53,964 bases of DNA. Source: an uncultured Ruminococcus sp. Its GTDB lineage: Bacteria; Bacillota; Clostridia; Oscillospirales; Acutalibacteraceae. The position numbers and the translations under genes were made by a program. The notes under the pieces are model-generated. The model searched no databases. It was not told the origin of the DNA and was given only the letters and a program-made list of their open reading frames with translations. Where the stretch lies: positions 1-53,964 of the forward strand of contig CADCOE010000057.1 in NCBI GenBank assembly GCA_902802985.1, given 5' to 3'. Positions within the stretch are counted from its first letter, which is position 1, and each line of letters opens with the position of its first letter. Below are positions 8,242 to 16,732 of the stretch, one piece after another.

Positions 8242-9102
8242 ATGCATAATATTCCTAATCAGGATCGTGCCAAGGTGCTGGTACAGGCACTTCCTTATAT
8301 CCAGAAATATGCCGGAAAAACCATCGTTGTCAAGTACGGCGGCAACGCAATGATCAGTTCTGAGTTGAAGGACGCTGTAATGAGCGACATTGTATTGCTT
8401 CAGCTCATTGGCATCAATGTTGTATTGGTGCACGGAGGCGGTCCCGAAATCAGCGGAATGCTGGAGAAAATCGGCAAGGAAAGTAAATTTATCAACGGAC
8501 TTCGTGTTACCGATCAGGAAACCATTGACATCGTACAGATGGTACTGGCCGGTAAGGTCAACAAGAGTCTGGTACAGCTTTTAGAACAGCACAGCGGCAG
8601 AGCAATCGGTTTGTGTGGTCTGGACGGAAGAATGATAATGGCAGAAAAAAAAGCATCTGCTTATGACCTTGGCTATGTCGGAGAAATCACAGAAGTCCAT
8701 ACACAAGTGATCGAGGATGCTACCAAAAACGGTTATGTACCGATCATCTCCACAGTAGCAGGCGGTTACAACGGAGCTGTGTATAACATCAATGCTGATC
8801 TTGCGGCAGCAAGAATTGCGGCAGAACTCAAAGCATCCAAACTCATATTGATGACGGACATCAAGGGACTGCTCAAAGACAAAGATGATGAAGAAACATT
8901 GATCCCTGTTGTCAATGTCAGCGAAGTGCCCTCTCTCAAGAGAGAAGGTATTATATCAGGCGGTATGATCCCTAAAATCGACTGTTGTGTGGAAGCAGTG
9001 CGCCGTGGTGTAAAACGAGCTCATATCATTGACGGCAGAATACCTCATTCCATTCTCATAGAAATGTTCTCCGACGAAGGTATTGGCACAATGTTCTACT
9101 AA
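8242..9102 (+). CDS. argB: Acetylglutamate kinase
   Basis: Phosphorylates N-acetylglutamate with ATP, the second step and usual feedback point. The 286 residues follow the amino-acid-kinase fold: VVKYGGNAM (29-37) with the catalytic Lys31, HGGGPEI for the substrate backbone, [12 protein letters not shown], and the C-terminal [10 protein letters not shown]. The ATG at 8242 has a GGAGA site 7 nt upstream. The frame runs further 5' into argJ, but that part has no ribosome site and is not homologous. The gap from the argJ stop is 34 nt, so the two are co-transcribed. Whether it is arginine-inhibited cannot be read here. Confidence 0.96.
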   Translation: MHNIPNQDRAKVLVQALPYIQKYAGKTIVVKYGGNAMISSELKDAVMSDIVLLQLIGINVVLVHGGGPEISGMLEKIGKESKFINGLRVTDQETIDIVQMVLAGKVNKSLVQLLEQHSGRAIGLCGLDGRMIMAEKKASAYDLGYVGEITEVHTQVIEDATKNGYVPIISTVAGGYNGAVYNINADLAAARIAAELKASKLILMTDIKGLLKDKDDEETLIPVVNVSEVPSLKREGIISGGMIPKIDCCVEAVRRGVKRAHIIDGRIPHSILIEMFSDEGIGTMFY

Positions 9103-9208
9103 GAGTAACGGACAGAAAAATCGAATGTCGTATCAAAAAATAATTAGCGTTGCTGTTTCTTGCCAAATTTCGGAAAGCAGCGCTGAAAATAAAAAGGAGG
9201 TTTTTTAT

Positions 9209-10384
9209 TTGACCTTTGAACAAATTAAAAATGATGAAAATAAATATATGATGCATACCTACGGCAGATTTGAAACCGCTTTGGTGAGTGGTAAAGGAGC
9301 TGTTGCCAAAGATGTTGAAGGTAAAGAATATGTTGATTTTACCAGCGGCATTGGCGTTAACTGTCTTGGCTATTGTGATGAGGGATGGGTCAAGGCTGTC
9401 AGTGAACAGGCGGCTGTCATTCAGCATATGTCCAATTTGTATTATTCACCGCTCCAGACAGAATTATCCCAAAAATTATGTGAATTGACAGGATTGGATA
9501 AAGTGTTCCTTTGCAACTCGGGGGCAGAAGCTAATGAATGTGCCATTAAAATTGCTCGTAAGTATAGTTACGACAAATACGGTGAGGGCAGACAAAGAAT
9601 TGTTACCCTTGTTAACTCTTTTCACGGCAGAACAGTAACGACGCTTGCGGCTACCGGTCAGGATGTTTTTCACAATTTCTTTTTCCCGTTTACGGAAGGA
9701 TTTGCCTATGCCAAAGCCAATGATTTCGATGACCTGAAGCTGCATATTGATGACAGCGTATGTGCCGTATTTGTTGAATTGGTGCAGGGAGAAGGCGGTG
9801 TTATGCCGCTGGACAAGGAATTTGTCGATGCTGTTGTTTCTTTGTGCAGGGAAAAAGACATTCTTTTTATGGTAGATGAAGTACAGACAGGTATTTCCAG
9901 AACAGGGGCTGTCTACTGTTATCAAAATTACGGCATTAAGCCTGATGTTATTACTTCTGCCAAAGGACTGGGCGGCGGTGTACCCATCGGTGCCTGCCTT
10001 TGTACCAACAAGTTAGCCGATGTAATGACAGCAGGTACCCACGGTACCACTTTTGGCGGTAATCCCATTGCTTGTGCCGCAGCCAAAGAAGTTCTTTCCA
10101 GAGTGACATCCAAAGAATTTCTTGATGAGGTTAAGAAAAAAGGCGATTATTTCCGTGAAAAGCTGATGAAAATGAGCAACGTCAAGCGTGTGACCGGAAT
10201 GGGTATGATGATCGGCATTGAAACTGAAAAGGACAACGCTAAAGAAATCGCACAAAAATGTGTTGCCAACGGTTTGCTGATACTGACAGCAAAAAATATG
10301 CTCAGATTGCTGCCGCCGCTCAACATTACCTATGAAGAAATCGACAAAGGACTTGCGATCCTAAAAAATATAATGGAGGCTTAA
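9209..10384 (+). CDS. argD: Acetylornithine aminotransferase (TTG start)
   Basis: PLP-dependent conversion of N-acetylglutamate semialdehyde to N-acetylornithine, with glutamate as donor. The 391 residues include GAEANECAIKIARK (phosphate cup), FVELVQGEGGV, VDEVQTGISRTG, and the PLP lysine at about 252 in SAKGLGGG. The best start is a TTG 8 nt after a near-perfect AAGGAGG, giving MTFEQIKNDENKYMM. An ATG at 9083 in the same frame overlaps argB, has no ribosome site and adds non-homologous residues. A stem (AGCGTTGCT/AGCAGCGCT) occupies the argB-argD gap. Confidence 0.95.
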   Translation: MTFEQIKNDENKYMMHTYGRFETALVSGKGAVAKDVEGKEYVDFTSGIGVNCLGYCDEGWVKAVSEQAAVIQHMSNLYYSPLQTELSQKLCELTGLDKVFLCNSGAEANECAIKIARKYSYDKYGEGRQRIVTLVNSFHGRTVTTLAATGQDVFHNFFFPFTEGFAYAKANDFDDLKLHIDDSVCAVFVELVQGEGGVMPLDKEFVDAVVSLCREKDILFMVDEVQTGISRTGAVYCYQNYGIKPDVITSAKGLGGGVPIGACLCTNKLADVMTAGTHGTTFGGNPIACAAAKEVLSRVTSKEFLDEVKKKGDYFREKLMKMSNVKRVTGMGMMIGIETEKDNAKEIAQKCVANGLLILTAKNMLRLLPPLNITYEEIDKGLAILKNIMEA

Positions 10385-10388
10385 ACTA

Positions 10389-11300
10389 ATGAAACATCTT
10401 TTAAAAATGCTCGATCTGACTTCCGAAGAAGTAATCGAAATCTTGAATCTTGCTGACCAGCTCAAATATGAAAAAAAACACGGTATACCGCACAAGCTTC
10501 TTGAGGGAAAATCGATCGGCTTGATTTTTGAAAAGGCATCGACCCGTACCAGAGTTTCTTTTGAAACCGGTATCTACCAACTGGGCGGACAGCCGATTTT
10601 CCTTTCTTCCAAGGATATGCAGATCGGCAGAGGTGAACCTGTGCAGGATACGGCAAGAGTATTGTCCCGTTATCTTGACGGTATTATGATCCGTACCTTT
10701 GAGCAGAAAGAAGTAGAAGATCTTGCTAAGTACGGCAGTATTTCCATCATCAACGGTTTGACAGATTTCTGTCACCCCTGTCAGATCCTTGCCGATCTGA
10801 TGACTATTCGTGAATACAAGGGCAAGCTGGACGGGCTTAAGATGGCATTCATCGGTGATGGCAACAATATGATGAATTCTTTGATCGTTGGTGCCCTTAA
10901 AACAGGAATGTCCATTTCTGTTGCTTGTCCCGAAGGTTATGAACCGGATGCACAGGTGCTGGAGTTTGCTAAAGAATACGGCGATAAATTCCAACTGTTC
11001 CGCACACCCCAGGAAGCAGTCGCCGATGCTGATGTTGTCATTACAGATGTATGGGCATCAATGGGGCAGGAAGGCGAGGCCGAAAAGAGAAAGAAAGCTT
11101 TTGACGGCTATCAGATTAATGCCGAACTTATGGCGCTGGCAAAGCCCGATGCAATGGTACAGCATTGTCTGCCAGCACACCGCGGTGAAGAAATTACCGA
11201 GGATGTTTTTGAAGCACACGCCGATGAAATTTTTGAAGAAGCAGAGAACCGTCTGCACGCTCAGAAAGCTGTTATGGTAAAGTGCTTATCCGATAAATAA
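10389..11300 (+). CDS. argF: Ornithine carbamoyltransferase
   Basis: Joins ornithine and carbamoyl phosphate to citrulline. The 303 residues hold STRTR (51-55) for carbamoyl phosphate, HPCQ (129-132), and HCLP (259-262), where the Cys contacts ornithine. Start 4 nt after the argD stop, with GGAGG inside the end of argD, shows translational coupling. It is the last gene of the arginine run and is followed by a strong hairpin terminator. An anabolic role is inferred from context; catabolic OTCs are usually next to arcA or arcC, which are absent here. Confidence 0.97.
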   Translation: MKHLLKMLDLTSEEVIEILNLADQLKYEKKHGIPHKLLEGKSIGLIFEKASTRTRVSFETGIYQLGGQPIFLSSKDMQIGRGEPVQDTARVLSRYLDGIMIRTFEQKEVEDLAKYGSISIINGLTDFCHPCQILADLMTIREYKGKLDGLKMAFIGDGNNMMNSLIVGALKTGMSISVACPEGYEPDAQVLEFAKEYGDKFQLFRTPQEAVADADVVITDVWASMGQEGEAEKRKKAFDGYQINAELMALAKPDAMVQHCLPAHRGEEITEDVFEAHADEIFEEAENRLHAQKAVMVKCLSDK

Positions 11301-11318
11301 AGTGCTATTGCAGCCTAT

Positions 11319-11383
11319 CAAAATGACAGCTCCACACACGACGAAGGTGCTCCACCCCGTTGTCGGAGCTGCCGTTTTGTTTG
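11319..11383. terminator. Terminator of the arginine cluster
   Basis: CAAAATGACAGCTCC pairs with GGAGCTGCCGTTTTG (one mismatch). It lies just after the argF stop. Confidence 0.75.
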
Positions 11384-11491
11384 GGGAAAAGCGATGACAG
11401 TCACACCGCACAATTATGACTCTACAATATTTTTTATTTTGTGTAGGTTTCAAAAAGTGCCTGAAAATGAGTATTTTAACCGATATTGGGC

Positions 11492-11520
11492 TTGACGCAT
11501 TAAAATAAAAAATGTAAAAT
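11492..11520 (+). promoter_or_regulatory. Promoter of the EctB-like/ATP-grasp unit
   Basis: TTGACG, 17 bp, TAAAAT. The gene ATG follows 57 nt later. Confidence 0.6.
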
Positions 11521-11576
11521 ATGCTATGTAATATTTCAAAATGTATTATAATAATGTGAAACGGAGATATGTCAAA

Positions 11577-12839
11577 ATGAATACATCTGTATTTGAAAAT
11601 TATGAATCCGAAGTACGTTCTTACTGCAGACATTTTCCGACTGTTTTTCAACAGGCAATCGGCTCTGACTTTATAGATGAGAACGGTAAAAAATATATTG
11701 ACTTTTTCTGCGGTGCCGGTGCGGTCAACTACGGTCATAACAATCCTCAAATCAAACAAAAGCTGATTGATTATCTTCAGAATGACGGTATTATTCATGC
11801 TCTTGATATGTACACCGTGCCGAAAAGAGAATTTATTGAAACCTTTGAGGAGAAAATTCTGAAACCCAGAGGTCTTGATTATAAAATTATGTTCCCCGGT
11901 CCTACAGGTACCAATGCGAATGAAGCAGCTCTGAAACTTGTTCGCAAGGTTAAAAAACGTCAGAATGTATTCTCTCTGATGGGTGCGTTTCACGGTATGA
12001 CTCTCGGTTCGCTTTCGCTTACCACGGACAAAATATCACGCAGAGGAGCAGGTACTGCTCTCGAAAATGTTACCTTTATCCCTGCTCCGTATATGTTCCC
12101 TGAATTAGATACGGTTGCCTATATGCAGCGTCTGATCGATGATGACCACAGCGGTGTGGAAAAGCCTGCAGCCCTCTTTATTGAAACAATTCAGGCAGAA
12201 GGCGGAATCAGAGTATTTGAGGTCGAATGGCTGCAAAGAGTCAGAAAGTTCTGTGATGACAACGATATACTTCTAGTTGTGGATGATGTACAGGTAGGCT
12301 GTTGCAGAAGCGGTGAGTTCTTCTCGTTTGAACGTGCCGGTATTCAGCCGGATGTTGTTACTATGTCGAAGTCCATCGGCGGTTATGGTATGCCGCTGGC
12401 GATTACACTTTTTAAGCCTGAATTGGATATTTGGAAACCCGGTGAGCATAATGGTACTTTCCGAGGCAATCAGCTTGCCTTTGTGGCGGCTAAGGCAGGT
12501 CTGGAATATATGCTCGAAAATAAGGTGGAAGAGCAAAGTCTGGCAAAAGGAGAAATTGTCAAAGCTTTTATCGAGAAGGAGATCCTTCCCCTTGACGCTC
12601 GTTTGGAACTGAGAGGCAGAGGGTTGATCTGGGGTATCGAATTTGGTAATATTCCCGTACAGGGACTCGCCGATAAAGTAGAGGAAAGATGTTTTAAGTA
12701 TGGTTTGATTATTGAGGGAGCAGGCAGAAAGAATTCGGTTGTCAAATTGATGCCGCCATTAGTGATCAGTGAAGAAGAACTGGTGGAGGGTATGAATATC
12801 ATCAAGCAGTCTGTACAGGAAATTCTTTCCGAAATATAA
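11577..12839 (+). CDS. EctB-like diaminobutyrate--2-oxoglutarate aminotransferase
   Basis: A class III PLP aminotransferase of 420 residues, the length of EctB, which makes 2,4-diaminobutyrate from aspartate semialdehyde and glutamate. The start MNTSVFENYESEVRSYCRHFP, the FPGPTGTNANEAALKLVRK block and VDDVQVGCCRSG are EctB-like. The PLP lysine is about 265 in MSKSIGGYGMPLA. GGAGA lies 8 nt before the ATG, and an upstream in-frame ATG lacks a site. No ectA or ectC is present, so ectoine is unlikely. The only partner, 19 nt downstream, is an ATP-grasp protein, which suggests use of diaminobutyrate in a ligated product. Exact substrate uncertain. Confidence 0.8.
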   Translation: MNTSVFENYESEVRSYCRHFPTVFQQAIGSDFIDENGKKYIDFFCGAGAVNYGHNNPQIKQKLIDYLQNDGIIHALDMYTVPKREFIETFEEKILKPRGLDYKIMFPGPTGTNANEAALKLVRKVKKRQNVFSLMGAFHGMTLGSLSLTTDKISRRGAGTALENVTFIPAPYMFPELDTVAYMQRLIDDDHSGVEKPAALFIETIQAEGGIRVFEVEWLQRVRKFCDDNDILLVVDDVQVGCCRSGEFFSFERAGIQPDVVTMSKSIGGYGMPLAITLFKPELDIWKPGEHNGTFRGNQLAFVAAKAGLEYMLENKVEEQSLAKGEIVKAFIEKEILPLDARLELRGRGLIWGIEFGNIPVQGLADKVEERCFKYGLIIEGAGRKNSVVKLMPPLVISEEELVEGMNIIKQSVQEILSEI

Positions 12840-12858
12840 TGAATAAGCAGGTATCTAT

Positions 12859-13878
12859 ATGAATTTAGGATATATCAAAAGAGTATTGGGCGGAGCAAGC
12901 TTTCGAAAAATGCAGGATGCCATCAATGTTGTTCATCAAAAATCGGGCAAAAACAAGCTGGCGACATTTTTTGATATGCTCGGCTGCAGTATCAGATATG
13001 GTGCAGGCTATAACGATTACATTATCTTTGAGTTTTACAAGATCAAGGCAAAACAGAGAAAAACCTATTTGACCAGACTCAAAAACAAGAGAATGGTGAT
13101 GACGCTCAATGATGAAAAATATTCCTACATATTTGACGAAAAGAACGTTTTTGACAAGAAATTCAAAGAGTTTATGGGGCGTGAGATCCACGATCTTGCC
13201 GATATAGGTTATCCGGAATTTGAAAAATTTATACAGGGCAAGGAAGATTTCTTTGCCAAGCCTTATATCGGAGAAAGCGGCAAAGGAATTGAGAAGATTC
13301 ACGTTGCTGATTTTTCATCCACAGAGAAGCTGTATCAATATGTCACTGACCCTGAAAAAAACTTCGGTGTTATAGAAGAAGTGATCGTTCAGCATCCGCA
13401 GGTATCGAAAATTTACCCGTATTCTCTGAACTGTCTGCGTGTAGTAACGCTGGTGAATGACGGTGAGGCACATATTCTTTATGCTGTATTTAAAATGGGC
13501 AATAATGGAAAATTTGTCGACAATCTGGAAAACGGCGGATTGGCGTGTCATTTCGACTTGGATAAGGGTATCATCACGGGGCAAGGTCATACTTCGGCAT
13601 TGGTCAATTATGACGCTCACCCTGCTACAGGCATCCAATTTGTCGGTTACCAACTTCCATATATGGACGAAGTAAAGGAAATGGCAAAGAAAGCTGCTAT
13701 GGTTATCCCTGAATTTCGCTATGTCGGTTGGGATATATGCATTACTCCTAACGGTCCTGCGATCGTAGAGGGCAATGACTATCCGGCATACGATTTCCCA
13801 CAGCTTCCCGATGACGATAAGCCCCGTATTGGCTTGATCCCGCAAATCGAAAGCTTTGGTATTAAAGTGAAGAAATAA
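12859..13878 (+). CDS. Sugar-transfer-associated ATP-grasp protein
   Basis: A 339-residue ATP-grasp enzyme of the sugar-transfer-associated type (ATPgrasp_ST). It has a central KPYIGESGKGIEKI phosphate loop, EEVIVQHPQVSKIYPYSLNCLRVVTL, and the metal-binding end VGWDICITPNGPAIVEGNDYPAYD. ATP-grasp enzymes activate a carboxylate as acyl phosphate and join it to an amine; members of this subfamily often accompany glycan or polymer biosynthesis. It follows the EctB-like gene by 19 nt and is very likely in the same operon. A plausible but unproven role is amide formation with diaminobutyrate. A hairpin follows the stop. Confidence 0.75.
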   Translation: MNLGYIKRVLGGASFRKMQDAINVVHQKSGKNKLATFFDMLGCSIRYGAGYNDYIIFEFYKIKAKQRKTYLTRLKNKRMVMTLNDEKYSYIFDEKNVFDKKFKEFMGREIHDLADIGYPEFEKFIQGKEDFFAKPYIGESGKGIEKIHVADFSSTEKLYQYVTDPEKNFGVIEEVIVQHPQVSKIYPYSLNCLRVVTLVNDGEAHILYAVFKMGNNGKFVDNLENGGLACHFDLDKGIITGQGHTSALVNYDAHPATGIQFVGYQLPYMDEVKEMAKKAAMVIPEFRYVGWDICITPNGPAIVEGNDYPAYDFPQLPDDDKPRIGLIPQIESFGIKVKK

Positions 13879-13887
13879 CTGTCAACG

Positions 13888-13922
13888 ATCGAAACCGCTC
13901 TCTTGTGAAGGGCGGTTTCGAT
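13888..13922 (+). terminator. Hairpin after ATP-grasp gene
   Basis: ATCGAAACCGC pairs perfectly with GCGGTTTCGAT. There is no clear T tract, so it may be a weak terminator or a stability hairpin. Confidence 0.55.
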
Positions 13923-13971
13923 ATAGTAGCGCCAACAGGAGATTTTTTTTTGTGAAATTTCGTGAAAACTC

Positions 13972-14000
13972 TTGACAAGAAATGTCGTTTGTCATATAAT
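13972..14000 (+). promoter_or_regulatory. Consensus sigma-A promoter of the small RNA
   Basis: TTGACA, 17 bp, TATAAT: a full match to consensus. TTTCGTGAAAA lies 3 nt upstream of the -35, and the same 11-mer precedes the next promoter (14141-14151). Confidence 0.85.
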
Positions 14001-14006
14001 ATACTT

Positions 14007-14096
14007 GCCGGTGAGATTACCCCCTCATTGGCAATAATTTAATATCTTAACCGCTTTGCCCCCGGAACTTTTGTTCTGGGGGCAAAGCGGTTTTAT
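14007..14096 (+). ncRNA. Small RNA candidate (~90 nt), two hairpins with C-rich loop
   Basis: A perfect promoter would start a transcript at about 14006-14007. It begins at once with a stem (TTGCCGGTGAG/CTCATTGGCAA, 11 bp with two G-U) closing the loop ATTACCCC, then a 14-nt AU-rich linker. It ends in a 20-bp terminator stem with a TTTT loop (5' arm from 14049, 3' arm to 14092) followed by U residues. No ORF fits inside. The next gene has its own promoter beyond the terminator, so this is a free small RNA and probably not a leader. C-rich apical loops are typical of Firmicute sRNAs that pair with Shine-Dalgarno sites; that role is inference. I do not recognise it as a named family. Confidence 0.65.
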
Positions 14097-14158
14097 CAAT
14101 ACCAATATTTTCGGTATTATCGCTCAGGGAGATATTTATTTTTCGTGAAAATAAGGCA

Positions 14159-14187
14159 TTGACACATCAGGTTGATGACGATACAAT
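14159..14187 (+). promoter_or_regulatory. Promoter of the DUF1015 gene
   Basis: TTGACA, 17 bp, TACAAT, about 37 nt before the start codon. TTTCGTGAAAA sits 7 nt upstream of the -35. Confidence 0.75.
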
Positions 14188-14223
14188 AGTAATATCATAT
14201 TTTATCGAAAAGGAGTATATCAA

Positions 14224-15498
14224 ATGGCAGAAATCAAACCGTTCAGGGGACTGAGATTTAATACCGAAAAAGCTGGTATGATTGAAGAATTGGTATGTCC
14301 GCCTTATGACATTATCAGTGACACACAACGTCAAAGTTACCTCGAAAAAAATCCCAATAATATTATTCGTTTGGAGCTTCCCAAGGGAGAAACTCCCTAT
14401 GAACAGGCAAAACAGATATTGAATAGTTGGCTGGAACAGCAGATACTTAAAAGAGATGAGCAGGAAGCGGTTTATATTTATGAAGAAGAATTTTCTGTCA
14501 ATAATATCCACACAAAATTTAAAGGCTGTATTGTACGTGTGAAGTTGGAGGAATTTTCAAAGGGAGTTATTCTGCCGCACGAGGAAACTCTTTCCAAGGC
14601 AAAACAGGATAGATTTAATCTGATGAAAGCAACTAACTGTAATTTCAGTCAAATTTATTCGTTATATATGGATCCGGAGCATAAGATCACTAATCGTTTG
14701 GATCTTTTGTCAAGCGAGGCTCCGCAGATAGAGCTGACGGATAACGATGGCGTTACACATCGTTTGTGGGTAGTGACCGATAAAGAGCAAATTGCCGCTG
14801 TTTGTGATGATTTTGCGGATAAAAAGCTTTATATTGCCGATGGTCATCATCGTTATGAAACGGCTCTGAATTATCGGAATTACTGTCGGGAAAATAACAT
14901 CGGAAACGGTGGTGAAAACTATGTGATGATGATGCTGGTCGATATGGAACATCCCGGACTGGTTGTTTTGCCTACACACAGAATTGTACGTGATCTTCCG
15001 ACATTTAATGCGGAAAAGCTCCTTGAAGAATGTGGAGAATATTTTGACATCGAACCAAATATTGATACTACAGCGGTTGAAAATCGTTTGAAAAAATTGT
15101 ACGATGAAGGCAAAAAGGCATTTGCTTTTTACAGCGGTAACGGCCAATGTACGATATTAGTTTTAAAAGACATTGGTGTTCTGGCTCAGCTTCTGCCCGA
15201 AAAGAGTAAAGCATCGCAGCAGCTTGATGTTACGATACTTCATACACTGGTGTTGGAAAAAATATTTGGTATTGATGCCGAAAATATGGCAAAGCAAATC
15301 AATTTGACATATGTTAAACAGTTTGATGATGCAATAGCAGCTGTCGATAATGGTGCGGCACAATGTGCCTTTATACTTAATCCCACCAGAGTAACTGAAA
15401 TTCGTGATGTTGCGGCGGCAGGGGAAAAAATGCCGCAGAAATCCACTTATTTTTATCCCAAACTGATCACAGGTTTGGTAATGAACTGTTTGAATTAA
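14224..15498 (+). CDS. DUF1015 family protein (SerK-like kinase family)
   Basis: A 424-residue DUF1015 protein, recognised by the N-terminal IKPFRGLRF, CPPYDIIS, the HEETLSKAKQDR block and ADGHHRYETALNYR (Asp at about 206). Characterised relatives (archaeal SerK, staphylococcal SbnI) phosphorylate free L-serine to O-phosphoserine using ADP or ATP. The bacterial branch is widespread in clostridia and mostly untested, so serine kinase activity here is inference. AAAGGAG lies 9 nt upstream of the ATG. It is transcribed alone and ends in a bidirectional hairpin shared with the convergent gpsA-like gene. Confidence 0.8.
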   Translation: MAEIKPFRGLRFNTEKAGMIEELVCPPYDIISDTQRQSYLEKNPNNIIRLELPKGETPYEQAKQILNSWLEQQILKRDEQEAVYIYEEEFSVNNIHTKFKGCIVRVKLEEFSKGVILPHEETLSKAKQDRFNLMKATNCNFSQIYSLYMDPEHKITNRLDLLSSEAPQIELTDNDGVTHRLWVVTDKEQIAAVCDDFADKKLYIADGHHRYETALNYRNYCRENNIGNGGENYVMMMLVDMEHPGLVVLPTHRIVRDLPTFNAEKLLEECGEYFDIEPNIDTTAVENRLKKLYDEGKKAFAFYSGNGQCTILVLKDIGVLAQLLPEKSKASQQLDVTILHTLVLEKIFGIDAENMAKQINLTYVKQFDDAIAAVDNGAAQCAFILNPTRVTEIRDVAAAGEKMPQKSTYFYPKLITGLVMNCLN

Positions 15499-15532
15499 GT
15501 GTTTTTGTGCTGCATCGGCAGGGCAAAAATAT

Positions 15533-15568
15533 AACGGAGGAAAGAAACGACAGGCTCCTTCCTCCGTT
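15533..15568. terminator. Bidirectional terminator hairpin
   Basis: AACGGAGGAA pairs with TTCCTCCGTT around a 16-nt loop, followed by GTTTGTT. It lies between convergent genes. Confidence 0.7.
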
Positions 15569-15580
15569 GTTTGTTATGTG

Positions 15581-16540
15581 TTAGAACTCCTCTTTAATAC
15601 TACGGATAAACAATTCTGACAAACCATCTTTAGCGGTGATATTTTTATTGATAACATTATTGACCGTGTTGCAGATGGGCAAATCCACCCGATATTTTTC
15701 CCCAAGGTAAACTAAAGCCTTTGTAGTGTCGACACCTTCGGCAAGCAAACTAAATTTTTCGCCTTTCACGAGCATTTCACCAAAGCGTCTGTTGTGGCTG
15801 TATTGAGAAAAAAGGGTAGCCTCGTAATCTCCGAGATGACACAGTCCATAGGCGGAAAGTTCATTACCGCCCATTGCTTTGATCAAACGTGAGATTTCTC
15901 TTGTTCCTCTGGACATCAGTGCTCCTTTGAGTGAAGAAAGATTGAGACCATCGAGCATACCTGCGGCTATTCCAATGGTGTTTTTAGCGGCGGCACCAAT
16001 CTCATTGCCTACTAGGTCTTTGCCGACATAGAAGCGTATCAATTCACTGGAAAACTCTTTGATCAAATCGTTTTTGAAATCTTCGTGTCGTGAATCGATC
16101 ACCATACAGTTTGGAATTCCCTTGCTGAAATCTTGCGGATGACCGGGACCGACCCATATACCGACCTGTGTTTTTTCGTCGATAAAATCTTCCACAATCT
16201 GTGTTAATCGTTTACCAGTGTTGACCTCAATGCCCTTCATACAAAGAACAATTCTCTTGCCGGCAAGGTTATATTTTGAAAGTGTGCCCAAAAATGAGCG
16301 AAGGGCCTGAGAACTGATGGAGATGATCAGTGTTTGAGCATGGTTGACCGCTTGTTCAAGATGATCTGTAATATTGATAGAGTCTCTGAAAGTGAGCATA
16401 TTATTTTTTCTTGTGGTTTTGAGTTCGATCAGTTGAGGAGCATCGGGAAGTCCCCAGATGGTAACATTGTGCCCGATTTTGTCAAGATACCAACCGATAA
16501 ACGATCCCCAGCGTCCACAGCCAAGCAGTGAAATATTCAT
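15581..16540 (-). CDS. gpsA: NAD(P)-dependent glycerol-3-phosphate dehydrogenase-like protein
   Basis: A 319-residue GpsA-like enzyme, expected to reduce dihydroxyacetone phosphate to sn-glycerol-3-phosphate for phospholipid synthesis. The N-terminal Rossmann motif is GCGRWGSFIG. VLCMKGIEVNTG and NEIGAAAKNTIGIAAGMLDGL (catalytic Lys) are family blocks, and SRGTREISRL follows. The start is the ATG at 16540, which has a GGAGG site 8 nt upstream; a TTG 18 nt earlier is in frame but overlaps that site. The sequence is somewhat divergent from a textbook GpsA (for example GCGRWG instead of GAGSWG), so a paralogue with altered substrate is possible. Confidence 0.75.
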   Translation of the reverse strand: MNISLLGCGRWGSFIGWYLDKIGHNVTIWGLPDAPQLIELKTTRKNNMLTFRDSINITDHLEQAVNHAQTLIISISSQALRSFLGTLSKYNLAGKRIVLCMKGIEVNTGKRLTQIVEDFIDEKTQVGIWVGPGHPQDFSKGIPNCMVIDSRHEDFKNDLIKEFSSELIRFYVGKDLVGNEIGAAAKNTIGIAAGMLDGLNLSSLKGALMSRGTREISRLIKAMGGNELSAYGLCHLGDYEATLFSQYSHNRRFGEMLVKGEKFSLLAEGVDTTKALVYLGEKYRVDLPICNTVNNVINKNITAKDGLSELFIRSIKEEF

Positions 16541-16732
16541 AAAAATTTCCTCCGTCAAAAAATATATTTATATTATATCTCTTACTGACTTGTGCGTCAA
16601 CACACTTTAAAAAAATCCGCGAAAGAAAATTCACCGTTTTTCTTAAAATTTTCAATCAACAGAAACAGGATATTTTTTACTACCGATGAATAATATTCTC
16701 TGATCGTACCATAATAACCGTAAGGTGATGGT

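Noticed and set aside
9083..9208. ATG-started N-terminal extension of argD
   Set aside because: It overlaps argB, has no ribosome site and is non-homologous. The TTG with AAGGAGG fits much better.
10401..10994. 197-codon minus-strand ORF inside argF
   Set aside because: Shadow of argF with no domain or ribosome site.
11286..11993. 235-codon minus-strand ORF over the argF end and the EctB-like start
   Set aside because: Crosses a terminator and a promoter, has no recognisable motifs, and overlaps well-supported genes.
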